Assembly (NCBI GenBank): GCA_947034885.2
Contig: OX344756.2
Span: 22,427,489-22,491,488, forward strand
Reading direction: 5' to 3'
Origin: Thuidium tamariscinum
Taxonomy: Eukaryota > Streptophyta > Bryopsida > Hypnales > Thuidiaceae
Length of the DNA stretch: 64,000 nt
A program made the position numbers and the translations under genes. Numbering within the stretch: position 1 is the first letter of the stretch; each line of letters opens with the position of its first letter. Under the pieces are notes generated by a model. That model had not been told where the DNA came from. It worked only from the letters and a program-made list of their open reading frames with translations, and ran no database searches. Positions 12,531-25,554 of this stretch are shown piece after piece.

Positions 12531-12913
12531 GAAGTATTGCCTAAGAAACATCTGACGTACAAAATCATTCAAAGAGAGATGGCGTTTAAATTGCATCCAC
12601 AGCTTGTGAAATTGTTAGCACTGCCTCGATTCAAATATACAACCTCGCAATGATTATTGCGGCAAGCTAATGCATGTGCCATAGATTCCTCCTGCACTAC
12701 AGGACTCCCGCAAAAGTTTGCACTCCACCTGTGCCCACATCACTAAAGATTGCACAATCTGGAGCTGAATCTATGATCTCTAACCTTTCAATGGAATACA
12801 ATGAATCCCTAAACATCCGGCACAATATCAAGTCAGGTGCTCGGAAGTTGTCAAACTTCCAAACCTTCAAAGAGATGGGATCTGGAATTCTGAAGATGTA
12901 AAAAAAACAGGAG
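12531..12913 (-). other. Probable 3' UTR of DDB2
   Basis: Moderate-GC sequence directly after the TAA stop (12916..12914). No further domain or splice-supported exon is visible. The open frames here do not match any DDB2 extension, so I treat the stretch as untranslated; the polyadenylation site cannot be fixed from sequence. Confidence 0.45.
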
Positions 12914-15900
12914 TTACTTGCTTCTTCGCCGTAGTACTCTCCTTTCCGATGGCGGAGTAACAGAAGGGGGCTGCTCGAAGTCATCCTCACTATCCTCGTC
13001 CCCAGAACTACTTTTCCTTTTACTCTTCTCCTTCTTCGTGCAAGAGGGACCTGCTCCTTTGGACTTGGCTGCAATTTTTTTCTTCATGAATGCAAAATCA
13101 TCATCGTCATTTTCATTGTTCTTCCCTTTGGCTCTTCCTGCTTTGCCCCCATCCGCTTCATATATTTGAATCTTAGTAGTTTTCTTACCCTCGGTGGTTG
13201 TGTCCTCATCTTCGGGAACCTCTTCAGTGACATCTTTTGGCCTCCAGATAAACAATGACCTACAACCGGAAGCAGTAAAAAACCTTCAACGTCACACCTA
13301 TGTATCAAGATAAATGAGATTCAAAGAAATAGAAAAACAACACAAAATTGCTGCAAAAGAACTGAAAACTTGACTGTGCAGAAATACATTTAAACCAAAA
13401 GCGACCAAATGGTCATGAATGGTCACTTCCATATCTGCAAGTGTCAAACCTATCATTATGGATGTAACAGCAAGCAGTGTAACAGAATGTACGAATGAAA
13501 AAACCAAATCAAAGCCTACAACAGTGAACTATAATTTAGAAACTCCCTACAACTCAATACTTGCTTGCAGAGAGGATTCTATTCTTACATTGTGCACTTA
13601 CAGATTCAGAGGTATTCAGAAGCCAAACTCTTCTGTCTACTTAGTACAGGTTTGGAAATAAGTTAAACATGCTACCCACAAGAAAAGGAGTGGGAATAGT
13701 CTTGGAATCCATTAGATTCTAAGCAAGTGAATTCATCGGTGCATTGAGAAAGGTGCTAAGTGACCCACCCTAAATATACTTAACAGGCGCTTGTAAAATG
13801 ACTTTTTCTGTGTACGAAGGACTCACCGAGAACTCCCGGTCGCCATACAATCAAGCCTTGGGTGCAATTTATTGACAGTGCAGATGGTAGTGATGCTGCG
13901 ATCGTAGACTTGCTCCACAAGACGCCCGTCGCTCATATCAATAAAATCAATGGGATGCAGAGCCACACCATCGAAGTTATCACTAATGTAACGACCAATC
14001 ACAGCCAGACATTCCGATCGGTCCTTCGGATCCCATTCGGCTTTGAAGGACGTGATGTACCTGTTGAAGTTGTGGCTGTGAACAATCTCGCGACTCGGTT
14101 CAGAGAGATCGGCGCACAAGTTGTCCCAGACTCGAATGCGATTGTCTAAGCACGTGCTCATGATTTTGTTCCCAGTAAACGGGGAGAAATACGCCGCAGT
14201 CACCACTCGTGGATGACTCAGCTGTGCTAAACAGTTGTCGGGACTCAACATCCTCATGTCCCAAATCCTCGCCTGCATAGTTCACGAAATTAAACAACTT
14301 ATTGAGGAAAAACATCCAGAAGAGCACTCGTAAGCACGTACTATTCACTGTTGCATTCGGTATTCGCCACTCGATCTCATATTCCGACATGCACATAAAT
14401 ACTTGCCCTACTACCAACTATGAACTTGCAAATCGCTTTATTAGAGAAGCCAATCCCTAGAGGTATTCTCGAAAACCTAACAATGATACAACTAGTAGGG
14501 TTTACTGAAGATACCGCCTGAAAATGGCGTCACTGTTGAAATGGTTAATCGCAGCTGGGTTTTCTAAAAATCTCTCTTGATTGTTTACTTGCGGTGTGGT
14601 GTGCTCAAAATAAGGAGGCAAGTCGCAGGACGAGACAGGATAGCAACGATTCTGAAATCATATGAGCATGTGCAGGTTTAGAAGCAGTTACCATGTGGTC
14701 ATTTCCACATGTCAGGAAAAGATCGGAGTCTACAGGATGGCAGTTGACGCCCACCACTTTGGTACCCTTCTTATGGATGAGCGTAGGCTTCCCCACCTCT
14801 TTGTTGGCACGTGTATCCATCCTGCAAAAACAGCCCAAGTGTAAGATACACACTCCAAAGAAATACTCGATATCTCTGAGAACTAGACTGCGGTCGGGCC
14901 CAGACCTACTAAGTAGCGTCAATTAACTAGCTGGAGCTTAAAGCTAACCAGCAAGCTGAAAGTTTATTCAACTCCTATGTCGTAATTACTCACAAGGTAA
15001 CTAATGGGAGATCAATGTAATCAGTTAGCTAAATAATCAGATTCCAAGATTAGTAGGAGCATTTTTCGATCATACAGTTCATTCTGAAAGCCATTCATCG
15101 GACACATAGCCCTCCGCGTCCTGAAAATGAATATAGATCTAGCGCCAATAGGCTCACAAGAACTATCAATCCAATAAATCATTCTACTTAGCTAAAGCAG
15201 CTACTTGCTTGGTGCGGGCCGGATATAAAAAAGATATTGTAAAACAGTTCCAGGGAGTAACTTACTGGTAGAGGAATCCAAAGTTATCTGCAGCCAAGGC
15301 TAAGTCTCTCCGATAATTTAAATCCATAGAATGTAACATTCGCCAGGATGTAGGGCCCTGTAAAGTAAGCCACGGGTAATGAACAAGTATGTATGGTCCT
15401 TACTCCTCATCAGGTGCACAGAACAAGCCTGAAGAAGCGCATGAAACTAAGAAAACAAAAAAATGTCGAACCTTAAAAAACTTACCGCCCATCCATCGGG
15501 ATTGAGATCAAGAACGGTGCTCGAGGTCCCCGACTCCAGATCTGTGAAACAAACTTTTCCATCTGCGGAGGCAGTGTACATCATGCCGTCCTGCTCAGGA
15601 TGAAACCTGCAGAGGAATCTCTAATTAACAACAACAGAGATTCATAAAAAGACCTACTATAACTAAAGACTCAATACACCCTAAACTTAGAAACTAAATC
15701 ATAAATTCTTTGCAGTGGTCGATGGAATATGACGCTCCAAAAACTCAAAACGCTTCGAAAAACAGAAAAGTATATCCACAAGTACTTACTTGATTTCATT
15801 CACCAGAGCTACGTGAATATCTTCATGCACCGTTTTGTTGTGAACCTTCTCGAAGTCCCATATACCTACTTGACCTCTCTGTTACTCACACCCAAAATAC

Positions 15901-17938
15901 AAGAACTGGTAAGAATCAGAATCAACTCAAACGAGTTTCCAAAGGTAAAGACATTTCCATGTAGCTTCTTTTTGAGATTGTATACTTGACGAGTTTGAGA
16001 ACATAGGCCACTACCTTATCGCCAGAAATTAAGATGTTGTCATTTGTAGGATGGAACTCCAAATGAGTCACCCGTCGACTGTGTAGGCGAATGATAGCAG
16101 CGTCCACATTGTTTGGAATCGGCTGGGGAAGTTGCACCTAAAGCATGTATCCAGTATATACAGAAGTTAAAATGAGTTGTTTTATTCAGCTTAAAAATTC
16201 ATGAGAGAAGGTCTAATCCCAAGATAAGAACGAAAGTCCAGAGGACTTGAAGGAACATTTCACAAAGAAGAGAAACAGAGACTGGATGCGAGGCTAAATG
16301 ACTTACCGCAGGCAAGTTACTGTGGAGCTGCCGCTCGTGAACAAAGTCAAGGAGGCCTAATGATTGTCGACGAGGAGCAGCGTTAACACCGTGCTCTGTT
16401 GCAGTCCGATGAGGACATGTAAGCGTTGTATGACCTGCATACACAGAAAGAAAAAAACTCAGTTCGAACTCCAGCTACCTTTACATTCCAATAAGCAACT
16501 ATCTGCTTCCAATGTTTTTGCCATTGATTCAATTCGGGCGGCTCTCTCAGTGATATCCTGAAGAGTTCAGTCAAAAACACTGCCTCATTTAAAGAATCAA
16601 CCGAAAGGAACAAGAACAGACCAGGTTTTTTGCAAAGATAGCAAGGCTTGTTGGGACAGTCCACGTATATAGAACCCACAAAACCAGCTTGATGATCTTT
16701 CTCCTTACATACCTGCATCAATAACAAAGGATTGTAATCGTATGAAAAAATCCCAGAACATCAAAGAACCATAAAAAGGCAGTAAACAGGTCCTACCAAT
16801 TAGGTCCCTTCAAATCACGGTGTACAGATTTGGGAAATACAAATGGTCATCCGATGAAACAATCTTTAAGAACCTTTTTTCCATGACACTACGATACATC
16901 TCCTGATTCCACCTGTCACTTGAGACCATATATCTCTAACATCACTCTATGTCATTCAAGTAGCAACCTAAAACCAATGAAAGCTGCCACATACTAAGAT
17001 TGCATTCCTGGAAAGAACAAGTTTAAAAGGTCAGAACTCAGAAGAGGCATAGCTCAATGAAAGATTTCGGGGAAGGCGCCACAGTGGCTTTAGAAATCAG
17101 AACTTATTCAATAAAACTACAAAAATTACAAAGCAGCTCACGTTCGGTTCCACATTCTCTTAGAAACAACCCAAACAATGCCCCACCCACCTAAATCCCA
17201 TTATGTGGAAGAAAATCAGATCCTTCTCTCCAAGTTTCAAGAAGCTTACGTTAACCCATGCTTGTATATTTGGCTACCATTAGCCTCAGAATGTTACTTT
17301 CCAAATGCAACGCTTCTATGCTTTTCAAAATCTCACTAGAAATCATGCGGGGAACTAAACCTCCAAATACCAAACGAAGAGTACAGTTTTTCTGCTGTGG
17401 TACAAGAAAGAGTAACAAGTAACCCCACAGAGTAATACAAATATTAAAATTTCACACCCTAAATTGCTTGTTCTAAATAACTGCGTTTCCCCCCCACCCC
17501 CACCCCCACCCCACGAGGGAGGCTACCAAGTATGTAGAATGTTAAAGACCAACAGAAATGTCCCCACAAACGATCGTGCCTTCACCATGAGTTTCATGAC
17601 TTCTGATTCCACTTTAACCAAAAACTAACAAGAATTGAATGAAAAGAAAGGATATGGAGTAGTAAACCAGAACAAACCTTGCAGACACCCTGTCCTTTCA
17701 GACTAATAGTTATCTTTCCCTTGGCCTTCTTCACCTTCTCCACCTCTTTCACTTCTTCCGGCTCCTCATTCTCCTCCTCCACGTCCTCGTCCTCCTCGCC
17801 TACATAATCTTCCTCATCATTCGGAGCTTCTTCCGCAACATAATCGTCCTCCTCCTCCTCTTCGGAAGACTCCTCACTCTCACTCTCTCGTTGCACCACC
17901 ATCATCCGCTTCCGCAAAGCCGACCTCGTCATTATCAT
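12914..17938 (-). CDS. DDB2: DNA damage-binding protein 2 (WD40, CUL4-DDB1 substrate receptor)
   Basis: Ten exons join in phase: 17938..17678, 16712..16622, 16434..16307, 16137..16015, 15878..15790, 15606..15486, 15357..15266, 14821..14692, 14272..13827, 13259..12914, giving about 608 residues (Arabidopsis DDB2 is a little shorter). An acidic N-terminus is followed by [14 protein letters not shown] and a CCHC knuckle (CYLCKKPG across the exon 2/3 junction, then HTTLTCPHR), the plant DDB2 signature. WD40 repeats follow, with a WDxR box (ARIWDMR) of the type that docks DDB1, and a basic Lys/Ser-rich tail. By family knowledge it recognises UV photoproducts in nuclear chromatin and brings the CUL4-DDB1 ligase for global-genome repair. 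Start: ATG at 17938; a second in-frame ATG at 17932 is equally possible. No defects seen. Intron 1 holds a CCCCCA repeat (17489-17513). Confidence 0.95.
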
Positions 17939-17945
17939 GCTGCCT

Positions 17946-18690
17946 CACAGCAAATGAAAAACTCCAAAAACTTACTAAACTTCTCTCACAATGCTAAACA
18001 CAAAACACAAAACCCCAACTGCAATGCTGCTGATAGAGATGAAACTTGCTGAAGCTGTTCACAATTTGGTTCCAGAAACTCCAACACGGTACTAAACTCT
18101 TCACACAATACAAGATCCCAAACAGAAATGCAATGCCGCTGATGGAGACGAAGCTTGCAGTCGGTATTCACAATTTGGCTCCAAAAAATCCAACAACCTA
18201 CGAAACTCTTCAGACAATACTAAATCTCAAATGCAATGCCACTGATTAGGAGGAAACTTGCGGCCAGTTTTCACAGTTTCATTCCAAAAACTCCAATGAC
18301 TTTCTACACCCGACACACAATACTAAACCCCGAACAAAAATCACAATGACAATGCCGCTGATGAGAGATGCAGGTTGCAGTCGGTGTTCACAATTTCAAT
18401 TCAAAAACTCCAACAGGGCACTAAACCACTCGCAAAAATGTTAACCCCGCAACGAAGGACCACGAAAGGAATGCTACTGATGACATGTGAAGCTTGCTCG
18501 TGATGTTTACAATTTCGTTCCAAAAACTCCAACAAACCCCTAAACCTTCGGCAAAATGATAAACCCCAGACGAAGGACCACAAATGCAAAGACGCTGGCG
18601 ACAGATGAAACTTGCAAGCGGTGCTCACAAATTGGTTTCCCAAACTCCAATTCCTAAATCTCTCACAAAATGCAAAACCCCAGACGAGTC
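17946..18690. repeat. Minisatellite upstream of DDB2 (six to seven units of 102-120 bp)
   Basis: A recurring block contains GATGAAACTTGC, TTCACAATTTGGTTCCAAAA, ACTCCAACA and ACAAAATGCTAAACCCC. GAAACTTGC-like landmarks fall near 18039, 18149, 18251, 18366, 18487 and 18605, with a partial unit at the left. Units are clearly diverged. The array ends only a few bases before the DDB2 start codon, so it occupies the presumed promoter and 5' UTR. Confidence 0.85.
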
Positions 18691-18882
18691 GGTGCCCCCA
18701 AGATGGCACTAGCAATGCGAGATGGAGCGCAGATCCCAAAATTCTCTTCCAAAAACAGCCTAATTCTTGAGATTCTAAATCTCTGGTCGCACGAACTCGA
18801 CTGGAATCTATCAATCTAGAGCTTCATTCCATCAGCAACGCAGATTTCCTACAAACATAAGCTTGATTCCATCTACGCAAGC

Positions 18883-19224
18883 ATGCACCAAGAATTCGGT
18901 GTCGTCAAGTGGGCGACATTGGCGGCATTTATGAGCAAAAGTCCAGGACCCACCGCTGTACCGAATCCCACTCATGATCATCAGGCGGACGTGAAGAACG
19001 AGAATTTCATGAAGGAGAAATTCAGGATGTTGACTTCCCCGCCGCAAACGCAATTTGGAGTTGACATAGTGGTGAAGCTTCAGCCACAAGCTTTGGGAAG
19101 AGGAAGTGAGCTTCTAGGCAGGCTTCCGAAACCTAAAATCCCAATTCTGGAGTCTGGACAGAGGAAGTGGGGCAAGCGGCGGGATGGTTATCAATGGGAA
19201 GCAGGCTCTCTTGGACGGGAGTAG
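18883..19224 (+). CDS. Hypothetical 113-residue protein, divergent to DDB2
   Basis: I do not recognise it. The ATG frame has codon use that looks coding: MHQEFGVVKWATLAAFMSK, then a polar stretch, then PKPKIPILESGQRKWGKRR, ending at TAG 19222-19224. It is rich in Lys, Arg and Pro, with no transmembrane segment, signal peptide or known motif. It lies in a GC-rich island and points away from DDB2, so a shared bidirectional promoter is possible. The opposite strand is also open over part of it (19089..18832), which weakens the call. It could be a real small gene, the first exon of something lost, or chance. Confidence 0.3.
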   Translation: MHQEFGVVKWATLAAFMSKSPGPTAVPNPTHDHQADVKNENFMKEKFRMLTSPPQTQFGVDIVVKLQPQALGRGSELLGRLPKPKIPILESGQRKWGKRRDGYQWEAGSLGRE

Positions 19225-19837
19225 ATTTGACGGCGTCTTACATTCAGATAGACGCGTGGCGACGAGAGAGTCGGCCAAGTCTGGCGGTTTGGGCCATGGG
19301 ATCAGTGGGAGGGGAGAATCGGAGCCTGTCAGTCAGGCGAATTTTTTCCACAATCTTACAAATGGCAGAAAAGTGCCGGAGTTAATTGTCATAAGACCTC
19401 ACTCATAAGTGCGTTGTCATCCGGGCACAGGAATTTCTTATTTGCCAACAGCACTTTTTTTAGTTTATTAACCCCTAAACGACTAGCTGGTGGCTGTGGA
19501 ATTGAGGAATTTTGATACCGTGGGAATCATTGGTTCAAAAAAATCTAAAAACACACATTGGAAGTCAAAGCACTATAGAAGATCTTCCTTTTCCACCCCT
19601 AATTCCAAGGATGAATGATTGCAATTTTGTCCTACATAGAAAGATTCCCTGAAGTTCATCAACCAGAAAATGGCTTCGGCATCGTTTAAGGGTTAAGTTA
19701 GTTCATGAAAAAACCCAAGATGGCGAATTGGTGATTTGGTGAAACATTGTGTTTGTACATCCATCCATCTGTAGGTTAAAAAATATTTTTCAATCATTCT
19801 CATGCACTTTTTCATCCGAATTTGTTAATTTCACCTA
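19225..19837. other. GC-rich shoulder grading into AT-rich spacer
   Basis: GC-rich to about 19400, then AT-rich. No further exon, RNA gene or complete element is recognised. Confidence 0.5.
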
Positions 19838-20258
19838 AGGTAGAACCACATGTAACCGATCATTAAAGCTATTGGAGACATGATCTGGCGTAGTAGAAGG
19901 CAAAACAAATATTTTCAGAGGTGCAAAGATAAAATGACATGGATTGCAAAAAGTTTGGTAATTTTATCACATGAATTGAAATTACTATTAATTTTGAAAG
20001 GCCAAAAGTGTTGCAAACTTATAGCCAATATGTATATTTCAATTACAACCATAGAAGAACTCCATTCCTGTTCATTACTTATTTCTTATTAATTCGCTAG
20101 TTTTGGGACATGTGTTGTAAACTTATTAGTCCCAACCTTGATAAAGAAGAAAACATGCATTCCAAGCTCTAGTTGGAAATCTGTTCTAGCCTGACTGGAA
20201 ATAAATGAAATCTATAGGTTGGAAATGGGATGTTGATCGGTTACAGGTGGTTCTACCT
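19838..20258. mobile_element. 421-bp TIR element with TA target site (mariner-type MITE)
   Basis: The left end is AGGTAGAACCACATGTAACC and the right end, reversed, AGGTAGAACCACCTGTAACC, flanked by TA at 19836-19837 and 20259-20260. The ends resemble the AGGTGGGT family but the interior differs. A diverged relative of the right half, including the Ggttggaaatggg block, lies near 39600-39710. No transposase. Confidence 0.75.
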
Positions 20259-20262
20259 TATA

Positions 20263-20938
20263 CTCCCTCCATCCCAAAATGATCTTCTTGTTAGATAAAA
20301 TGGTCTAGATTAAGAATGAAAATAACATTTTTAACTTCTTTTTTTGAGTTGTTAGTAGATTTTAATGCACACCTACTACTCTTAAAATTCCAGTTTGTAA
20401 TAAGTTATGGAAATGTAATTATGGATTTTTAAAAAGTGAAATATTGAGTCTAGTTTTGTGGAGCACTGGTAGTCAATCATTTCTTTCTTCCCGCATTGTC
20501 TACTGTTCTTCGCACCATATGTGGTTCCTTCCCACAATGTCCATGGGGGCATTCAATTAAAGAAATCAATAAAAAATTTGGTATATAAGATAAATAACAC
20601 CATATTCTACATGTTACTTCCTAGCTTCTCAGGAACTTAACAATAATATTCCCTGATTTTCTTCATTGTCATTTGACTTCTAATGGGAATCCAACCAATG
20701 AGGAGCTAGGCACTTTATACTAGCCAATCTAGTTTCTCCATATCCTACATGAGACAAAAGCTTGGGGACAAGTGTGGGTTACACTGGATATCTTTGGATT
20801 TTCCCTGTAGAAGGATTCAATACATCTCACTGTTTTCTTTATATTTTTGTAGGCCCTTTCTTCCATGTCACAAACATAAAGATCATTTTGGGACAAAATA
20901 ATAAGACCAACAAGAAGATCATTTTGGGACGGAGGGAG
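20263..20938. mobile_element. Long Stowaway-type element (676 bp)
   Basis: Terminal repeats of about 30 bp: left CTCCCTCCATCCCAAAATGA, right reversed CTCCCTCCGTCCCAAAATGA, flanked by TA (20261-20262, 20939-20940). A subterminal copy of gatcattttgggacaaaa sits near 20880. It is longer than most Stowaway MITEs but has no transposase frame. It directly abuts the element at 19838-20258, with only TATA between. Confidence 0.85.
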
Positions 20939-23900
20939 TACTAGACTGCCCTGTACCGTTGCCACAATCAAATCTAATTTTTGAATGCATTAAAACTTTG
21001 AAATTCAATAACTCTCACACTATAGGTCCAAATCCCATGAAACAAAGTCTATGTATCCTTCCTCACCGAGAGCTTTCTGAATGTACTAAGATTGCAATCA
21101 AAATATAAGTACAAGTAATTTTTTAATTTTTTGAAACCAAAAATAACTCAAAAATCCATAACTTTCCTACCATAGATTAGAACACCATGAAACCAAGCCC
21201 GTGCACCCCTCCTCACCAAGCACTTTCCGACAATACCAAATACTTGAACAAGGGACAGACGGTTCAAGAGATCTCAACATGACAAACAAACAAAACAAAC
21301 TACTTGTCTTAATGGATTATACGAATTGAAATTTAAAAAAATTGGAAAAGAAAGATGATTTTTATTTGACGAAAAATGAAAACTTATTTTGAGATGGTGC
21401 AATTCAATAACATGGTGTCCAACAAAAGGGTTTGTTTGCCACATTTGATATAACTTTTGAAAGTTTGAATTCATATTTGATTAAGAAGGCCCCAAATTTA
21501 GTTTAGGAAGGTGAAGAACATAGAAGGAAAGAAATACAAAATAGGGGCAATCATTTTACAATTATCATACAAAATTTTGTCATTTAAAGAGAAATTCAAC
21601 CCACTAGGATGCCTTGAATGGTATTCATTTCTTTGTAATATAATATAAAAAGTTGTTGGTTGACTTGGAGGTTGAATTGGATTTTTATTTTTATTGACTA
21701 TCAAATTCAGCCTTCATGTCCAACTTCTTTAGAACCAAAAGTTTCAAAAAAATTTACCATGTAGGTATTTGGAAATATTGTGGGACTTAGAATGTAGTGA
21801 GAAGCTCTAAGTTCCAATTTTATCTCTCCACCAATCAATTTTTGAAAATTCAATGGAATTTGGTAAATGGGACATAAGGCAAAATGAATTGTAGTAGGTG
21901 TGAAGGCTAGTTCTAGTTTGCAACTAGGGGCTATAGAAAATCAAGAGGTTTCTAGCATCAAGTCCCTTCATTTGTCATTGAGAAGTTCTCTTTTGAAGGG
22001 CATGGCCTTTAGAATGGTATCAATAGCTAAGAGGGTACGAAATAGAAATAATAATAATTTCATTTCTTAGATGGTAGTTTTCAACTAGGACACCCTAGAA
22101 TTTCGATCACACCTACTTCATTGAGATGGATTTGACTATAATTCAAGGGCATTAAAACCTAGAAACTTCTACTATCTTATTGGAAATGCATTTTGCATCA
22201 TTGGGCCTCCTTGACTTTTCATTTCGAAGTATATAAACATTTTTAGAGGACTTCTTGATTATAGTCAATCAAAACCTTCAAGATTTTGACCACTTTCCCT
22301 TTAGATTTGATATAAATTAAACCTAAGATTGAAGTTACAAGATTATCACATATTGCATGTGAAAATAAATAAAAAGGAAGTTTGATCTTGTTCATTGCCT
22401 CAAAAAAATTTAACAGAAATTAAGAAAAGAGCACAGAAATGAGATTTTTGAATTCTAAGAAATTCAAAATGCAACCTTTTTCCTTACATTTTGAGAAAAC
22501 CTATATTTCATTATTTATAATGACTCAAGTGAGTAGTCTGAACTATAGGAAAAAATAAAAGTAGAAAAAATTGCTTTAGGATGTAGCTTTAACAACCCCT
22601 AATGGATAGGTGCAAACTAGTCTATATTGTGTCAAATATGAAAATGAATTTTTGAATCTCTTACATTTAGAAATTGCCACCATCAAGTTTCATGATGCTT
22701 TCATCTTCATGTGAATAGGGAGAAATTACATTTTATGAGTAACTTTACGTTATAGTTAAACAAAAACTTAAAGAACTAGAAGTTCAAACCTAATGTGAAA
22801 ATAATATTGTAGAAGTTGAAAATTTACCTCCTTTATCTTTCACAAGCTTCTTCCCGATATTTTTGGTAGACTAAGACTTTAATTATCCTCTTAAAACCAT
22901 TGCACATTTTATTTTATTTTTATATAATTCAAAAAAATTTGGAATATTTTGCAAGGTTGGACCAATTGTAGGTACATAGAAATTCACCTTTAGTCTACTT
23001 TGACATTTTTGAATTTTCAAAGTTTACAATTAATACATAAACGCATCAAACAATTATCTTTTGTATGACTAAATTTGCATTTTTATTAAGGTTGACAACT
23101 ATGTGAAGTACTTTCTCTATGTATTAAGGTAAGACAACCTAATGTCATCAATCATCCAATTTCGGCGTATTCCATGTATGGCAACTATTTACAAAGAAAG
23201 TCATCATTGAAGTTATTTCTCTCATTGTGGGTTAACGTAGAACATGCCAATATTGTCAAATATCCAATTTTGACATCTAATTTAGACCCACAAATATTTA
23301 TTAGTTAACTACCTACTACCATAGTCTTAGCACCCCTTTAGCATCATGTCAATGAACTTGAAGAAGAAACATGTCAACATGTGGTTTAGTGTAGGTCTAC
23401 CTACATTTTACCAATTTGAAAAATAGTAGAAAATTTAATTCTTATTAGAATATCTTAATCCTACTTGCAAATGATTTCTTTCAATCTTTTCAATCCTTGG
23501 AAAATACATGAGTTGACAAATAGTTTCTCCAAGATGCTTAGATAGCAAATCTCCTTGGTAATAGGCATGTTTAGCTTATTTAGACATTAGCTAGTTTCAA
23601 GTGATATCTCCTTCACTATTGAAGCTTTGATATTGAATCTCCTTACTAATAAGGTATACTGACCTATGGTAGTTGAACCATCCATGACAAGCTTCTATAT
23701 GACCGTAATAGATTTCTTCTAAAAATTGGGATTAGGATTACATTAAGTTGATTTGTGGCCATAGTCAATGCCTTTGGAGATGGTCATGGAGTTATTAGTG
23801 ACTATCAAGGGATACACAATTTACTATTAGTGTAAATTTTTTGTAAAAGTTATTTCTTTATTCTTTCATGTCATGGCTATGTTAGAAAATAATGTATCCA

Positions 23901-24600
23901 TGTTATAAATTGTTGTGATTGCTTTGGGTGATAAGATGACATTATGAAAATTGTTTTTGCTGATTTGGGGGAGTTTACAAACTCTTCCGAATTGATTGGA
24001 CAACACACTTTGAAAATTCATAAAAAACTCATACTTTGTCAAAAAAATAAAATTTCAATTGCTCTCATCATTCTTCACATTGGTCTTTATATGGAAAAAA
24101 ATATGAATTATTTTTGTGAGTTGCAACAAGTCAGACCACCCATTTTGCCTGTCATAAGTCAGTTTACCTTATCTGAGAGGCTACTCTTGATCATGTGGTG
24201 TTTTCTCTTTCAAATTGTTGCAATTGAATTTATTGAATTCTTTTACAGATTATCGTGTTCTTTGCCATATATTCCCAATATTCCCTTTGGTTTAGATGTT
24301 CTTGACTATGTAAAATGTACAATTTCTATTCATTGGCAGCCATGGGCAAATATTGGGTTCAACCATGTTTAGCACTTCAAAAACTCTTAGTTTATTTACT
24401 GTATGTCCAAAAAATGCGAAGTTAAGTTAACATGGAGTCTTCTTTTGACTTCCAACAAAATTAAATTAAATACATAATTAAGTAAATAGAAGGGATAATA
24501 CTTTATCTCCTAAAGCCCCAAGGCCTTTTTCTATCAAAAACCATTCAAAATTGTCATTTCTATTGCAAAGGGCAAAAAACATTAAAAATGATTTTTTTTC
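20939..24600. other. AT-rich spacer, no gene supported
   Basis: Long AT-rich stretch with stops in all frames. The only sizeable open frame is at 23944-24372 (plus, 142 codons, hydrophobic middle, no recognised domain). It lacks coding-like composition and I do not call it a gene. The sentence-like motif 'aaccatgaaaccaagcc / caccaagcactttc' near 21035-21230 is a diverged direct repeat of about 140 bp. Confidence 0.55.
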
Positions 24601-24639
24601 CTGTCTTAGTAGAGGGTCTTGTTCTAAACTAGTATAAGA

Positions 24640-25260
24640 ATGTGTTGAAGAAATTTTAAGAACTTTAACCATGTAGATTGTAAAATATTTGCATTTAAAG
24701 CAAAAAAAACAAGTTTTTTTACACCTCCATTGTTCAACTAGATATTTTTGACTTCAAATATTCTTAACTTAAAATTTTTGCACTAATATACTTCATTTTC
24801 ACTCATAAAAAACTACTAAGTAGAAAGAAGTTGAAAATTGAAGGAGAAACTAAATAATTAATAGCACTAAGATGGAATCAAAATACAATAATTCCAATGG
24901 TGAGATTGTTTTAGCAGGAAAACCTTACCCATTCCAACAATTGTAAAAATGACATTCAAAAACAAATTCCATAAGTTATTTTTTGAAGAAGTTACTTACT
25001 TAGATTGCCCAAAAATCAAGATTGTCTTTAACTTTCTCATCACCAATCTTAATAGGATGGATCAAAGCTTCAAATTCAGACAAAAATATAATCTTTGAGA
25101 AAAAAATTAAAAATTAAAAAAAATTATTTTTTTGTGATTTTTTTGTTTTGCCTCTCAATTTGCTTTTTGAACTTGATGTGGTATAGTTTTTGATTTGGGG
25201 CACCAATTGAAAAAAAAATTATATTTTCCAAAAGCTAATTTGATTTCCTATATTTTAAAA
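24640..25260. repeat. Dispersed AT-rich repeat, copy A
   Basis: 24640-24790 aligns with 40640-40780 (ttgcatttaaagc, ttttttacacctc, cttaacttaaaa landmarks) and 24798-25260 aligns with 42705-43190 (gaaactaaataattaatag, cattcaaaaacaaattc, ataagttatttttt landmarks). In the other copy these two parts are separated by a 1.8-kb insertion. The nature of the repeat is unknown; no coding capacity is visible in this part. Confidence 0.7.
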
Positions 25261-25554
25261 AAATTAAGAAAATCATGTCAATATTGATTATTGAGATTAC
25301 ACAAGTCTACCCTAAATCCTAAGAGTCCCTAATAGGGACTTTGAGACTTAAGGGGGGTATTCAAGAGATTTTAGATTGTGTATAATTTAGTTGCATTCTT
25401 ACCTTGCAATCCAAGTTGCCTTCCAAGTCCCAATCATTTACTTAGAATTTTCAAGTAGACAAAGCTGGTAATGTTCTCATATTTCAAGGAGAAACTAAAG
25501 AGCTTCCCATAGAAATTCTTGATTCACACCCTAATCACTCATATTCATATCTAG

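Noticed and set aside
12918-13169. Plus-strand Ser/Leu-rich frame
   Set aside because: Antisense shadow of the Lys/Ser/Asp-rich DDB2 C-terminal exon.
23944-24372. 142-codon plus frame with a hydrophobic middle
   Set aside because: Composition matches the AT-rich surroundings, no homologous motif, no splice context; likely chance.
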